Shown here piece after piece: positions 8,738-18,413 of a DNA stretch of 64,000 nucleotides. Under the pieces are notes generated by a model that did no database searches, was not told the DNA's origin, and saw only the letters and a list, made by a program, of their open reading frames with translations. The stretch lies in contig CAJADF010000049.1 in assembly GCA_903938485.1 (NCBI GenBank), forward strand, positions 20,544 to 84,543, written 5' to 3'. The DNA is from an uncultured Methylococcaceae bacterium (GTDB taxonomy: Bacteria; Pseudomonadota; Gammaproteobacteria; Methylococcales; Methylomonadaceae). Position 1 is the first letter of the stretch; every line of letters starts with the position of its first letter. The translations under genes were made by a program, and so were the position numbers.

Positions 8738-9868
8738 ATGATTAAACGCATGATCATTATGCTAACAATAGTCGGTCTAATATTGATCGGTATATTTGGC
8801 TTTATAAATTTTAAAGCTCGAATGATCAAACAATACATGTCTGCTCAGGGCGAACCGCTGCAAACAGTATCTACAACAACGGCCAATTATTCAAAATGGA
8901 CTTCAATGTTAGACACTGTTGCAACGCTTAAAGCCGCACAAGGCATTAATATAAGCGCTGAAGTATCTGGTATGGTTGCAGAAATCTACTTTGAGGAAGG
9001 TGAGACGGTCACAAAAGGGACTCCTATAATACAACTACGTGACCACGACGACAAAGCTAAACTTGAAGCATTAAAGGCAACTGCAGAACTTACTAAAACC
9101 ACTTACAATCGAGATTTAGCTCAATTTAATATTAATGCCATTAGCAAACAAACACTTGATATTGACAAAGCAAACGTAGATATCGCGAATGCAAACATTT
9201 CCCAACAACAAGCGATTGTTAATAAAAAACTAATCCTTGCTCCTTTTTCAGGTAAACTCGGAATTCGACTTATAGACATAGGCCAATATATAGAACCCGG
9301 TACACCTATAACTACATTACAAGACTTAGATACCATTTTTGTAGACTTTTACCTACCGCAACAAGCATTAAGTAGATTAAAAATTGGTCAAAAAGTCACT
9401 ATTCAAACTGATTCATTTCCAAATCAAGAGTTTATAGCTGAAATTAAGGTTATTAATCCTAAAATTGAGGTTAATACACGCAATATCAGCATTCGAGCCG
9501 CACTAAAAAATCAACATTTTAAATTGTTACCCGGCATGTACGTCACTATAAAAATCAATTTGAATACAGATAAACAAATAATCACCCTACCGAGAACAGC
9601 CATTAGCTTTAATGCTTTTGGGGCTCATATTTATCGCATAGAAAACAACAACAAAGATAAAAAAGACCCCACAAATTTAATTGCCAAACAAAGTACAATT
9701 ACTACAGGTGAAACAAGAGGTGACCAAATAGCCATCCTTAGTGGTGTTAAAGAGGGGGACATTATTGTAACCACGGGTCAAATAAAATTACATAATGGTT
9801 CACCCGTCAGAATTGACAACTCAATACAACCCCTAAACGAAGCGACACCTCAACCTATTGATCAATAA
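8738..9868 (+). CDS. RND efflux periplasmic adaptor (MFP) subunit
   Basis: HlyD/AcrA-type membrane fusion protein. One N-terminal membrane anchor or signal (MLTIVGLILIGIFGFINF) is followed by the lipoyl half-motif (GINISAEVSGMVAEIYFEEG), a short alpha hairpin with Asn/Gln-rich helices (residues about 110-160), the second lipoyl half, the beta-barrel (PQQALSRLKIGQKV) and a membrane-proximal domain. Family length is normal at 376 aa. AGGA lies 8 bases before the ATG. The RND gene begins 6 bases after the stop. Confidence 0.94.
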   Translation: MIKRMIIMLTIVGLILIGIFGFINFKARMIKQYMSAQGEPLQTVSTTTANYSKWTSMLDTVATLKAAQGINISAEVSGMVAEIYFEEGETVTKGTPIIQLRDHDDKAKLEALKATAELTKTTYNRDLAQFNINAISKQTLDIDKANVDIANANISQQQAIVNKKLILAPFSGKLGIRLIDIGQYIEPGTPITTLQDLDTIFVDFYLPQQALSRLKIGQKVTIQTDSFPNQEFIAEIKVINPKIEVNTRNISIRAALKNQHFKLLPGMYVTIKINLNTDKQIITLPRTAISFNAFGAHIYRIENNNKDKKDPTNLIAKQSTITTGETRGDQIAILSGVKEGDIIVTTGQIKLHNGSPVRIDNSIQPLNEATPQPIDQ

Positions 9869-9874
9869 TAAGCC

Positions 9875-12800
9875 ATGAATTTTACCGATATTTTTATCCG
9901 TAGACCCATACTGGCCACAGTTGTCAGTATGATGTTACTAGTACTGGGCTTACGAGCACTAACTGAACTTCCTGTTCTACAATATCCTCGCACAGAAAAC
10001 GCAGTGGTCACAATCACAACCGCTTATTATGGTGCTGATCCTGACATTATCGCCGGTTTTATTACTACACCTCTTGAAAACAAGATCGCTCAAGCCAATG
10101 GCATTGACTATATAAGTTCAACTAGCCACAACAGCCTCAGTACCATCACAGCAAACCTCCGCTTAAATTTTGACCCCAATAAGGCGCTCACAGAGATTAA
10201 TACTAAAGTTAATGCCGTCTTAAACCAACTCCCACCTGAAGCCCAAACACCCGTTTTAAGTGTTAAAATTGGCCAAGATATTGACGCTATGTATATTGGA
10301 TTTTCTAGCGATGTAATACCCGCCAACAAGATAACAGATTATCTAATACGCTCAGTTCAACCTAGATTACAAGGCATTGAAGGCATCCAAACAGCTGAAT
10401 TACTGGGTGCTAAAAACTTCTCTTTGCGGGCTTGGCTAGATCCTAATAAACTTACCGCCTATGCACTGACTTCAAGCGACGTAAGTACTGCACTCACTAA
10501 AAACAATTACATCGCAGGCTTAGGAACCACTAAAGGTCAAATGGTACAAGTCAACTTAACGGCCTCAACCAGTTTACATTCTGTTAATGAATTTGAAAAC
10601 TTAATTATTAAACAAGAAAATGGTGCCATTATTCGTTTAAAAGATGTCGCAAATGTCACACTAGGTGCTGATGAATATGAATCGAGTGTCTCTTTCGATG
10701 GTAATAAAGCGGTATATATTGGGCTTCAAGTAGCTTCAAACTCTAATTTACTTGAAGTCATAGCAAGAGTAAGAAAGGTTTTCCCAGAAATTCAAGAACA
10801 GCTACCCAATGATATTAGTGGAAAAATTGTTTACGACTCAACTAAATTTGTAGATAGCTCAATTCATGAGGTGATTCATACTTTAATTGAAGCTTTATTA
10901 ATTGTAACTTTAGTAGTTTTTTCTTTTTTAGGCTCACCCAGATCAGTACTAATACCTGTTATTGCTATCCCTTTATCACTCATCGGCACATTCACTATAA
11001 TGTTGTTGTTAGGGTTTTCAATTAATCTGTTGACATTATTAGCACTCGTATTGGCTATTGGGTTAGTGGTCGACGATGCCATTATTGTAGTTGAAAACGT
11101 AAACCGCCATCTAGAAGATGGCATGCAACCATTGCAAGCTTCTCTATTGGCAGCTAAAGAATTAACGGGGCCAATTATCGCAATGACTATTGTGTTGATT
11201 GCCGTTTATGTGCCTGTAGGATTTCAAGATGGCCTTACCGGCGCATTATTTTCAGAATTTGCATTTACCGTTGTTGCTGCAGTCACAGTTTCTGCCATTG
11301 TGGCACTCACATTATCCCCTATGATGTGTTCAAAACTTTTAAAAGAACATACTCATGATCGAAGTGGCTGGGAAGAACGTCTGGTTGATTCCATTGATAA
11401 GCAGGTCTTAAAATTACAGAAAACTTATGCTAGCAGCCTCCAAAGCACTTTAAATTATTTACCCGTTACGGGCGTATTTGCCTTAATTATTCTATCCAGT
11501 ATTTATTTTTTATATACCAGTTCAAATAGAGAATTAGCGCCTCAAGAAGACCAAGGTGTCATTATTACTATGGCTACTTCAGCACCCGATGCAAGTTTAG
11601 AACAACGATTAGTCTACGCAGATCAAGTTTATAAAAAATTCATACAACACACAGAAACAGATCATGTTTTTCAACTAAATAGTCCAGGACAATCTATTGC
11701 CGGCACAGTGCTTAAACCCTGGAGTGAGCGGAAACTAAAGGCCAATGAACTTCAACCAATCATTCAAGAAGAAATGAATAGTATTGCAGGGGTGCGAGTC
11801 GCAGCATTCCAACCCCCTCCACTACCGGGAAGTAGCGGTTTACCCATTCAATTTGTTATTGAAAGTTCAGGATCATTTGCTGAGTTAAACGCAGTAGCTC
11901 AACAATTTATTCAAGAGGCTCAATCCAGTGGCCGCTTTATATTTCTTGATAAAGATTTAAAATTTGACCAACCTCAAGCAGAACTTATTATTGATAGAGA
12001 TAAAGCAGCCCTTTTAGGTTTAAGTATGCAAGACGTTGGTTCATCCTTAGCGTCGATTTTAGGCGGTGGATACGTCAATTACTTTAGTATGTCGGGACGA
12101 TCATACAAAGTTATACCTCAAGCTCAGCAGATTTTCCGTTTAAATGAAGATCAATTACTCAATTATCATATACGAGTTGCAGATGGAAGTACCGTAGCTC
12201 TTTCAACTATTGCAAATATCAGTACTAAAACAGTTCCTCAATCATTAAATCATTTTCAACAAGTTAATGCGGTAGTAATTTCAGGTGTACCTTTTCCAGG
12301 TGTTACAGTTGGAGATGCACTTAACTCCCTTAAAGATCTCGCAGCAAAATCACTGCCACTCACTTATACTGTAGACTATGCTGGCCAATCAAGACAACTT
12401 GAGCAAGAATCAAGTGGCTTTATATTTACCTTCGCTTTTGCTTTGATTATTATATTTTTAGCGTTATCCGCTCAATTTGAAAGCTTCAGGGATCCTTTAA
12501 TTATTCTAGTGTCAGTTCCCATGTCTATTGCAGGTGCACTTATATTCATCGCATTAGGCATTGGGAATGCTACTTTAAACATTTATACAGAAGTTGGTTT
12601 AGTGACCCTAATGGGGCTAATTAGCAAGCATGGAATTCTAATCGTTGAATTTGCAAACATAAAGCAAAAAGAAGGTATGAGCAAAAGAGCGGCGATTGAA
12701 AAAGCTGCAACCATAAGATTAAGACCCATCTTAATGACCACCGCTGCAATGGTTTTAGGCGTATTACCGTTAATTTTTGCAAGTGGTGCGGGAGCTGTAT

Positions 12801-12919
12801 CTCGCTTTAATATAGGAATAGTTATCGCCTCGGGTATTGCAATAGGGACCTTATTTACTTTATTTGTGGTACCAGCCGTATATCTTTTAATAGGCGAAAA
12901 TCATAATAAGTTAGAATAA
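9875..12919 (+). CDS. RND efflux pump inner membrane permease (HAE1 family)
   Basis: AcrB/MexB-type proton-driven multidrug transporter of 1014 aa, slightly shorter than AcrB. It begins MNFTDIFIRRPILATVVSM and shows twelve membrane segments in two halves separated by porter loops. The TM4 proton-relay Asp pair is present (AIGLVVDDAIIVVENV) and the matching TM10 Lys region is seen (GLISKHGILIVEFAN). No regulator of the TetR or MarR type is next to it; the ECF sigma factor at the start of the gene run is the best candidate regulator. The substrate cannot be told from sequence. Confidence 0.95.
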   Translation: MNFTDIFIRRPILATVVSMMLLVLGLRALTELPVLQYPRTENAVVTITTAYYGADPDIIAGFITTPLENKIAQANGIDYISSTSHNSLSTITANLRLNFDPNKALTEINTKVNAVLNQLPPEAQTPVLSVKIGQDIDAMYIGFSSDVIPANKITDYLIRSVQPRLQGIEGIQTAELLGAKNFSLRAWLDPNKLTAYALTSSDVSTALTKNNYIAGLGTTKGQMVQVNLTASTSLHSVNEFENLIIKQENGAIIRLKDVANVTLGADEYESSVSFDGNKAVYIGLQVASNSNLLEVIARVRKVFPEIQEQLPNDISGKIVYDSTKFVDSSIHEVIHTLIEALLIVTLVVFSFLGSPRSVLIPVIAIPLSLIGTFTIMLLLGFSINLLTLLALVLAIGLVVDDAIIVVENVNRHLEDGMQPLQASLLAAKELTGPIIAMTIVLIAVYVPVGFQDGLTGALFSEFAFTVVAAVTVSAIVALTLSPMMCSKLLKEHTHDRSGWEERLVDSIDKQVLKLQKTYASSLQSTLNYLPVTGVFALIILSSIYFLYTSSNRELAPQEDQGVIITMATSAPDASLEQRLVYADQVYKKFIQHTETDHVFQLNSPGQSIAGTVLKPWSERKLKANELQPIIQEEMNSIAGVRVAAFQPPPLPGSSGLPIQFVIESSGSFAELNAVAQQFIQEAQSSGRFIFLDKDLKFDQPQAELIIDRDKAALLGLSMQDVGSSLASILGGGYVNYFSMSGRSYKVIPQAQQIFRLNEDQLLNYHIRVADGSTVALSTIANISTKTVPQSLNHFQQVNAVVISGVPFPGVTVGDALNSLKDLAAKSLPLTYTVDYAGQSRQLEQESSGFIFTFAFALIIIFLALSAQFESFRDPLIILVSVPMSIAGALIFIALGIGNATLNIYTEVGLVTLMGLISKHGILIVEFANIKQKEGMSKRAAIEKAATIRLRPILMTTAAMVLGVLPLIFASGAGAVSRFNIGIVIASGIAIGTLFTLFVVPAVYLLIGENHNKLE

Positions 12920-13107
12920 AATAAGGAATAATTAATTATTTAAAGATATAATTACTTTAATAAAAATTAATTGTTTATATAAAATGCTGTAACCTTGATT
13001 TTTACTCAGAAAATACAATTAATTACCAACCATCAAACCTCCGAAGATTCAAACAAACATAGATCAATTGATTTATTTGTTATCTTAATCGACCTAGGAT
13101 ATTAATT

Positions 13108-14385
13108 TTGTATAAAAAAAATTCATTACTGATAATAGCGTATTTTTTTTCGTTAAATCCAGCTATTGCAGAAAGAACAAATGTAGATAGACAAACTGCC
13201 CAATATTTGCAACAAGGAAAATACCTTAGTTCTTTTCTTGTACTTCCTAGTTTTGATATATCTGAACAATACAATTCTAATATTTTTTATACAGATAAAT
13301 CAAATACAACCAACCCACCTAAAAGTAGTTATGTCACTCACTATCGACCTGGATTAATTGCACAATCAAATTGGAACAGACACGCCCTCCAGGTAAACTT
13401 TGACGCTGATATAGCGCAGTACGACATACTACCTAAACAAACTGATTATAATGATTTTCATAACTCTCTTAAAGGTAGACTAGATGTGGTTAGAGATAGT
13501 CATTTTGACGGCTCTTTAGCTTACAACAGCATTCATGAGAACAGATACTCACCGGATCAAACCAATGGTAAAGGTCCTACTTTTTATAGTAATTCAATTA
13601 TCGATACATTCTATACACATAAACTAAACCGTTTATCTTTTAACGGTGGCATTAACGCTCAAGATTACACTTATCAAGATGTACCCACCTCTACAAATTT
13701 GATTTTAAAAATGAGCACACGAAGTCACAAAGAATATCTGCCATCACTCAGAATAGGATATGAAATACAACCTGGTTATGAAGCGTTCGTAAAAGTGTTA
13801 TACAAACAAGCTCAATACGATCAAAAAGTACTGACCAACGGTTCTGGTATAGCTTATGACCGTAATTCAACTGGTTATAATTTTTTAGGTGGTATGGCAT
13901 TTGATTTAACTGATTTACTCAGCTCTGATGTCTCTTTTGGTTATATTGAACGTAGTTATGTTGACACTCGTCTACCGACTATTGCCGGTATTAATGGATT
14001 TATTAACTTAAAATGGAGACCTACCATGCTATCGACTATTAGCGGAAAAGTGAGTCGAGATATAAATGAAACTACACAAGCGGGAGTATCAGGTGTATTA
14101 GCAACCAGTTTTGGTTTAGATATTGATCATGAACTTCTTCGAAACTTGCATCTGTTGGCCGGCGGAAATTTTGCTAATAATGCCTATCAAGGAACCCCTA
14201 TTGATTACAATCATCAAAATAAACGCACCGATAATCTCTATGGAATAAATATCGGTAGTAAATATCTACTAAATAGATACTTTTCAACTGATATCGCCTA
14301 CACATTCCAAAATAGAAGCTCCAATTATAGCAACGGCAGTTATCAAGGTGACATATTCATGATTAACATCAGAGGTCAATATTAA
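13108..14385 (+). CDS. Outer membrane beta-barrel, polysaccharide export associated (VpsM-like)
   Basis: Predicted outer membrane barrel of the BBP2 type found in exopolysaccharide clusters. A signal peptide (LLIIAYFFSLNPAIA) is followed by SFLVLPSFDISEQYNSNIF and many alternating aromatic beta strands, ending in an aromatic strand (GDIFMINIRGQY). The start is an unusual TTG at 13108: the frame is closed by a stop at 13069 with no ATG between, and AGGA (13096-13099) lies 8 bases upstream. Followed by VpsN- and VpsO-like genes in the order seen in the vps-II cluster of Vibrio. It probably forms the pore that the short Wza-like protein cannot make. Confidence 0.85.
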   Translation: MYKKNSLLIIAYFFSLNPAIAERTNVDRQTAQYLQQGKYLSSFLVLPSFDISEQYNSNIFYTDKSNTTNPPKSSYVTHYRPGLIAQSNWNRHALQVNFDADIAQYDILPKQTDYNDFHNSLKGRLDVVRDSHFDGSLAYNSIHENRYSPDQTNGKGPTFYSNSIIDTFYTHKLNRLSFNGGINAQDYTYQDVPTSTNLILKMSTRSHKEYLPSLRIGYEIQPGYEAFVKVLYKQAQYDQKVLTNGSGIAYDRNSTGYNFLGGMAFDLTDLLSSDVSFGYIERSYVDTRLPTIAGINGFINLKWRPTMLSTISGKVSRDINETTQAGVSGVLATSFGLDIDHELLRNLHLLAGGNFANNAYQGTPIDYNHQNKRTDNLYGINIGSKYLLNRYFSTDIAYTFQNRSSNYSNGSYQGDIFMINIRGQY

Positions 14386-14615
14386 CGTAAATATGCAAAA
14401 CAATTATGGTGATAGGTAATATTCAACATAAGCAAAATAACAATAAAAAACTTTAGTAGTTTATTTTTATTTAAATCAGTTAAAATAAGCCGTTGCATAA
14501 TTTAACTCAAGCAATCAACTATCTAACATCCATTAATTATTGAAGATTAAATTACTCAAAACTGCTTCAATGGGTCACTATAGCCCTTTTAAATCGTCAA
14601 TTTTTGTGAGAAACA

Positions 14616-15194
14616 ATGCGTATTAAGCCAAGTCATACAATTTTAGTGCTAATTTTATCGGTATTTACCTTTAAGGGTATAGTTTCTGCTGATGAATCTA
14701 AAGAAAACACATCCTACAGCCGATTAACTGATAACCAAGAATATCAGCTAGGGTCTGGTGATTTAATAAAAATCACCGTTTTTAATCAAGAAGAATTGTC
14801 TGGCGAATACACAATCAATGGTGCAGGTAAAATTGCCCTACCCCTGATTGGCGATATAGAAACTAAAGACTTAACTGTAAAACAAGTTGAAGAGAAAATT
14901 GCTAATAAACTAAAACCAGATTATTTATTAAACCCAAAAGTTAACGTGCAAGTACTGAATTATCGGCCTTTCTATATAATTGGTGAAGTTAAAGAGCCTC
15001 AGTCTTACCCTTATGTTGATGGCATGACGTATCTTAACGCTGTAGCTATCGCGGGGGGATTTACTTATAGGGCAAAAGAAGATCATGTCATGGTAGTAAG
15101 AATGAAAGACCCTAAAAAACAGGAAATACGATTAAACATGGATGAAAAAGTAATGCCAGGGGATGTTATTAGAGTAGACGAACGATTTTTCTAA
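14616..15194 (+). CDS. Periplasmic polysaccharide export protein (Wza/VpsN-like)
   Basis: Polysaccharide biosynthesis/export family protein. A signal peptide (TILVLILSVFTFKGIVSA) precedes a Poly_export domain (YQLGSGDLIKITVFNQEELS, residues about 43-125) and one SLBB domain (FYIIGEVKEPQSYPYVDGM, residues about 127-190). At 192 aa it lacks the second SLBB and the C-terminal membrane helix of Wza, so it should work with a separate outer membrane barrel, which lies just upstream. Part of a vpsMNOP-like run. Confidence 0.92.
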   Translation: MRIKPSHTILVLILSVFTFKGIVSADESKENTSYSRLTDNQEYQLGSGDLIKITVFNQEELSGEYTINGAGKIALPLIGDIETKDLTVKQVEEKIANKLKPDYLLNPKVNVQVLNYRPFYIIGEVKEPQSYPYVDGMTYLNAVAIAGGFTYRAKEDHVMVVRMKDPKKQEIRLNMDEKVMPGDVIRVDERFF

Positions 15195-15249
15195 AACCTG
15201 TCAAACCACATTCATATTATCAACCTTTATTAATTAATTCGAGCCTACT

Positions 15250-17499
15250 GTGTACGAGCCTAAAGAAAAACAATTTCAAACTGATGACTCATCTCAAGCT
15301 GATAATACAGAAATATCATTAAGCAGCATAATCAATGTAATCTGGCTTAGAAGAAAATTACTAATTAGTGTCACATTACTAATTAGTTTAGCAGCAATCT
15401 TAACTATTTATCAATTGATACCCAGATATACAGCCACTACACAATTATTAATTGGCATTAATTCTGCAAAAGTAGTAGATATACAAGAAGTTATGACAGG
15501 AAACCTAAACGGTGACTCTGCGGTTATTGGTGAAATGGAAGTCATTAAGTCACGTGAATTGGCAAGAAAAATAATCGAGCACCTTCAACTCGATCAATAT
15601 GAAGAATTTAACCCTAAACTCAAAAAACCAGGGTTTTTAGCTCAATTAAATCCCAAAAACTGGATTCCAGATAACTGGAAAGAATCAATGGGGTTTGAAG
15701 AAGTTAAAACTGGCAGTGACGATGAAAAAGAAGAAGCTAGACTGACTAATTTAACAAACACTTTTCTTAGTAAATTAACCGTTTCTCAAATTAAACGATC
15801 ACAAGTCATTAACATAGCAGTTGAATCTGAGGATCCAAAATTAGCGGCAAAAATTGCTAACGAAGTAGCTGATAAATATATAGTTGGTCAATTACAAGCA
15901 AAATTTGATGCTACCAAAAAAGCGACTGATTGGTTAAATGACCAATTAGGCGAATTAAAAGAAAAACTAGAATCATCTGAAAGAGCTGTAGAAAACTATC
16001 GTAAATCACACGACTTAGTTGAAGTGAGTAAAGGTACTGGATTAACACAACAACAACTCTCTGAAATTAACAGCCAATTAATTATAGCCCGTGCTCAAAG
16101 AGCAGAAGCGGAAGCAAAATACCAACAAGTAGAATCTATTCTTCGCAGTGGACGAGAAATTGACAGTGTTTCTGAAGTATTAAATTCAAGTTTAATTGCT
16201 ACTTTACGCTCTCAAGAATCTGAAGTTCAGAGAAAATATTCGGAAATGCTTGTTGAATATGGGGCTCGCCATCCCCGTATGATTCAAATGCAAGCCGAAT
16301 TAACAGATGTTAAAAATAAAATAGATTCCGAAGTTAAGAAGATAGCTGCAGGATTACGCCATAGCCTTGATGTAGCTCATGCTCGGGAAGATAGCCTTTC
16401 AACCAGCTTGAAACAAATGGAAACAAAAACCTCAGGAAACAATCAGGCCGAGGTTGATTTACATGCGCTAGAACGTGAAGCAACTGCAAATAAAGCGTTA
16501 TTTGAAACTTTTCTTGGAAGATTTAAAGAAACTGCATCAACACAAGGTATAGAACAAGCAGATGCTAGGGTCATTTCATTTGCAGAAGTTCCTTTATTAG
16601 CATCATTCCCTAAGAAAAATTTAATGATTTCTGTAAGTATCATTGGCGCATTATTCTTTGGAGTATTTCTAATCTTTGTATTAGAAATGTTACACCCAGG
16701 TATACGCTCACCGGAGCAAGTACAAGAGTTATTTAATATGGCAACCCTAGGTATTGTTCCAAAGGTAGGCGATATTAAAGTAGCACCACATCAATATTTA
16801 CTAGATAAACCCCACTCTTCTCTTGCAGAAGCAATTAATACCCTTAGAATTTCGCTTTCATTACTTAATCCAGACACGGATGTTAAAACGGTATTAGTTA
16901 CGTCATCCGTTCCAGGTGAAGGCAAATCAACATTATGTAGTCTACTTGCCCGTCACTCTGCTGCTGCAGGTAAGAAGGTAGTTCTGATTGACTGTGATTT
17001 ACGCCGCCCTTCTATAGGTAAAATATTCAATATTGATAAAACGACTTTAGGTTTAACTGATTTATTAATGAATCATGACTTATCAATAAACGATTTACTC
17101 GTTAATGACCCAGCAACTGGAATGAAAATATTAACTCGGGGACATTCAGCTTTTGTAAACCCCAGTGATTTATTTGCGTCTCATCGCATGAAATCAATCA
17201 TAGATAACTTATACAAAGATTATGATCTTATTATTCTAGATTCTGCACCAATAATGGCTGTTCCGGATACGCGCATTATTGCAAAGCTTGCTGACAAAAC
17301 ATTATTTGTATTGAATTGGGACGACACACCTAAAAAAGTAGTTGCAAGCGCATTAAGCATATTAAACAAAGATGATAAGAGCAATGTTGCAGGCATAGTG
17401 CTACAAAAAGTAAATTTAGAGCAATATGGTCGTTATGGATATGGTGACTCAGGCTATTATTACTCTTACGGTCGATACAAAGAGTATTACACTAGCTAA
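15250..17499 (+). CDS. Polysaccharide chain-length regulator with tyrosine autokinase (Wzc/VpsO-like)
   Basis: Wzz domain plus bacterial tyrosine kinase in one inner membrane protein. Two membrane segments (residues about 37-58 and 457-480) flank a long periplasmic coiled coil with the GNVR segment. The kinase domain has Walker A (SSVPGEGKSTL), Walker A' (VLIDCDLRRPS) and Walker B (LIILDSAP). The C-terminus is a tyrosine cluster (YGRYGYGDSGYYYSYG, then RYKEYY), the autophosphorylation tail. The start is GTG at 15250 with only a weak ribosome binding site. It controls polymer length and export together with the neighbouring barrel and export protein. Confidence 0.95.
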   Translation: MYEPKEKQFQTDDSSQADNTEISLSSIINVIWLRRKLLISVTLLISLAAILTIYQLIPRYTATTQLLIGINSAKVVDIQEVMTGNLNGDSAVIGEMEVIKSRELARKIIEHLQLDQYEEFNPKLKKPGFLAQLNPKNWIPDNWKESMGFEEVKTGSDDEKEEARLTNLTNTFLSKLTVSQIKRSQVINIAVESEDPKLAAKIANEVADKYIVGQLQAKFDATKKATDWLNDQLGELKEKLESSERAVENYRKSHDLVEVSKGTGLTQQQLSEINSQLIIARAQRAEAEAKYQQVESILRSGREIDSVSEVLNSSLIATLRSQESEVQRKYSEMLVEYGARHPRMIQMQAELTDVKNKIDSEVKKIAAGLRHSLDVAHAREDSLSTSLKQMETKTSGNNQAEVDLHALEREATANKALFETFLGRFKETASTQGIEQADARVISFAEVPLLASFPKKNLMISVSIIGALFFGVFLIFVLEMLHPGIRSPEQVQELFNMATLGIVPKVGDIKVAPHQYLLDKPHSSLAEAINTLRISLSLLNPDTDVKTVLVTSSVPGEGKSTLCSLLARHSAAAGKKVVLIDCDLRRPSIGKIFNIDKTTLGLTDLLMNHDLSINDLLVNDPATGMKILTRGHSAFVNPSDLFASHRMKSIIDNLYKDYDLIILDSAPIMAVPDTRIIAKLADKTLFVLNWDDTPKKVVASALSILNKDDKSNVAGIVLQKVNLEQYGRYGYGDSGYYYSYGRYKEYYTS

Positions 17500-17504
17500 T
17501 AAAC

Positions 17505-18197
17505 ATGCTAAAACACTATCTAGATAATAGCCCATCTAAAATTGCTACTATAGGTGTCATTTTATGTTGCTGGCTATTATCCTTAGCAACCCCCCGTTTA
17601 CTTGCTAACTTATACACACTCTATCCTGATACAGTATCACAACAAATTAACAAAGAATTTACATCTAATGTCTATGAAATTTGTATTAATGATATAAATA
17701 AAAGCATTAACTTAATAAATGACTCTAAAAACTCAGACTTATTAAGTCTGTTTTATTTAAAACTTTATGACATCACACCGAGAGAAAAATTTACAATTAG
17801 ACATGATATATTACAAAAATCTTATGAAGCGCTAATCCAAAGTCTGTCCATCAACCCGATTTCACCATCCGACTGGCTACAATTAGCCTCTTTAAATTCA
17901 CAGCTAAACAAACCCAACCAAACTATTATAAGCGCTCTCCGCTTATCCTTTTACACGGGTCCTGTAGAGCCAGAACTAACGTTAGATAGACTAAAATTCA
18001 GCTACAAATATTACGCTGATTTTGATGATGAAATGCGTAACCTATTTAATTATCAACTGATAGTACTCTGGAACTTATATCCTGCAGAGTTAGTTAAGTT
18101 TGTAAAAACACATCCTGATTCAAAATCCATAGCACTTAACGCTTTAATAAATTCACCAGAAGCTTTAGAAAACCTAAGTAAAGCGCTGAACCCATAA
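17505..18197 (+). CDS. Membrane-anchored VpsP-like protein
   Basis: 230-aa protein with one N-terminal membrane segment (IATIGVILCCWLLSLATP) and a mostly helical remainder with a TPR-like segment (SINPISPSDWLQLASLNSQL). It begins 5 bases after the tyrosine kinase stop, so it is surely co-transcribed. Position and shape match VpsP, the poorly understood fourth gene of vpsMNOP clusters; sequence similarity was judged by eye only, so the name is an inference. Confidence 0.6.
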   Translation: MLKHYLDNSPSKIATIGVILCCWLLSLATPRLLANLYTLYPDTVSQQINKEFTSNVYEICINDINKSINLINDSKNSDLLSLFYLKLYDITPREKFTIRHDILQKSYEALIQSLSINPISPSDWLQLASLNSQLNKPNQTIISALRLSFYTGPVEPELTLDRLKFSYKYYADFDDEMRNLFNYQLIVLWNLYPAELVKFVKTHPDSKSIALNALINSPEALENLSKALNP

Positions 18198-18413
18198 GTC
18201 AACTTAGTCTAAATGTAGAATTTGTTTGCAATAAACTATTTTACGCAGTAGAATCAGTTCTAGACCTTCAAACACTTACCTCTAAAAAAGTGTGTTCCAT
18301 TAAATGCCGTAGACCACCCGACCTCTTTATTAGTTTAGCCTCACTAATATTGTTTCTGTTTTTTAACAAATATCAATGTAAGAACCCATTGCTATACTAA
18401 CAAAAGGTTTATT

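Noticed and set aside
13108..18197. Complete capsule or O-antigen biosynthesis locus
   Set aside because: Only export and length-control genes are present; no glycosyltransferase, flippase or polymerase is in the cluster.
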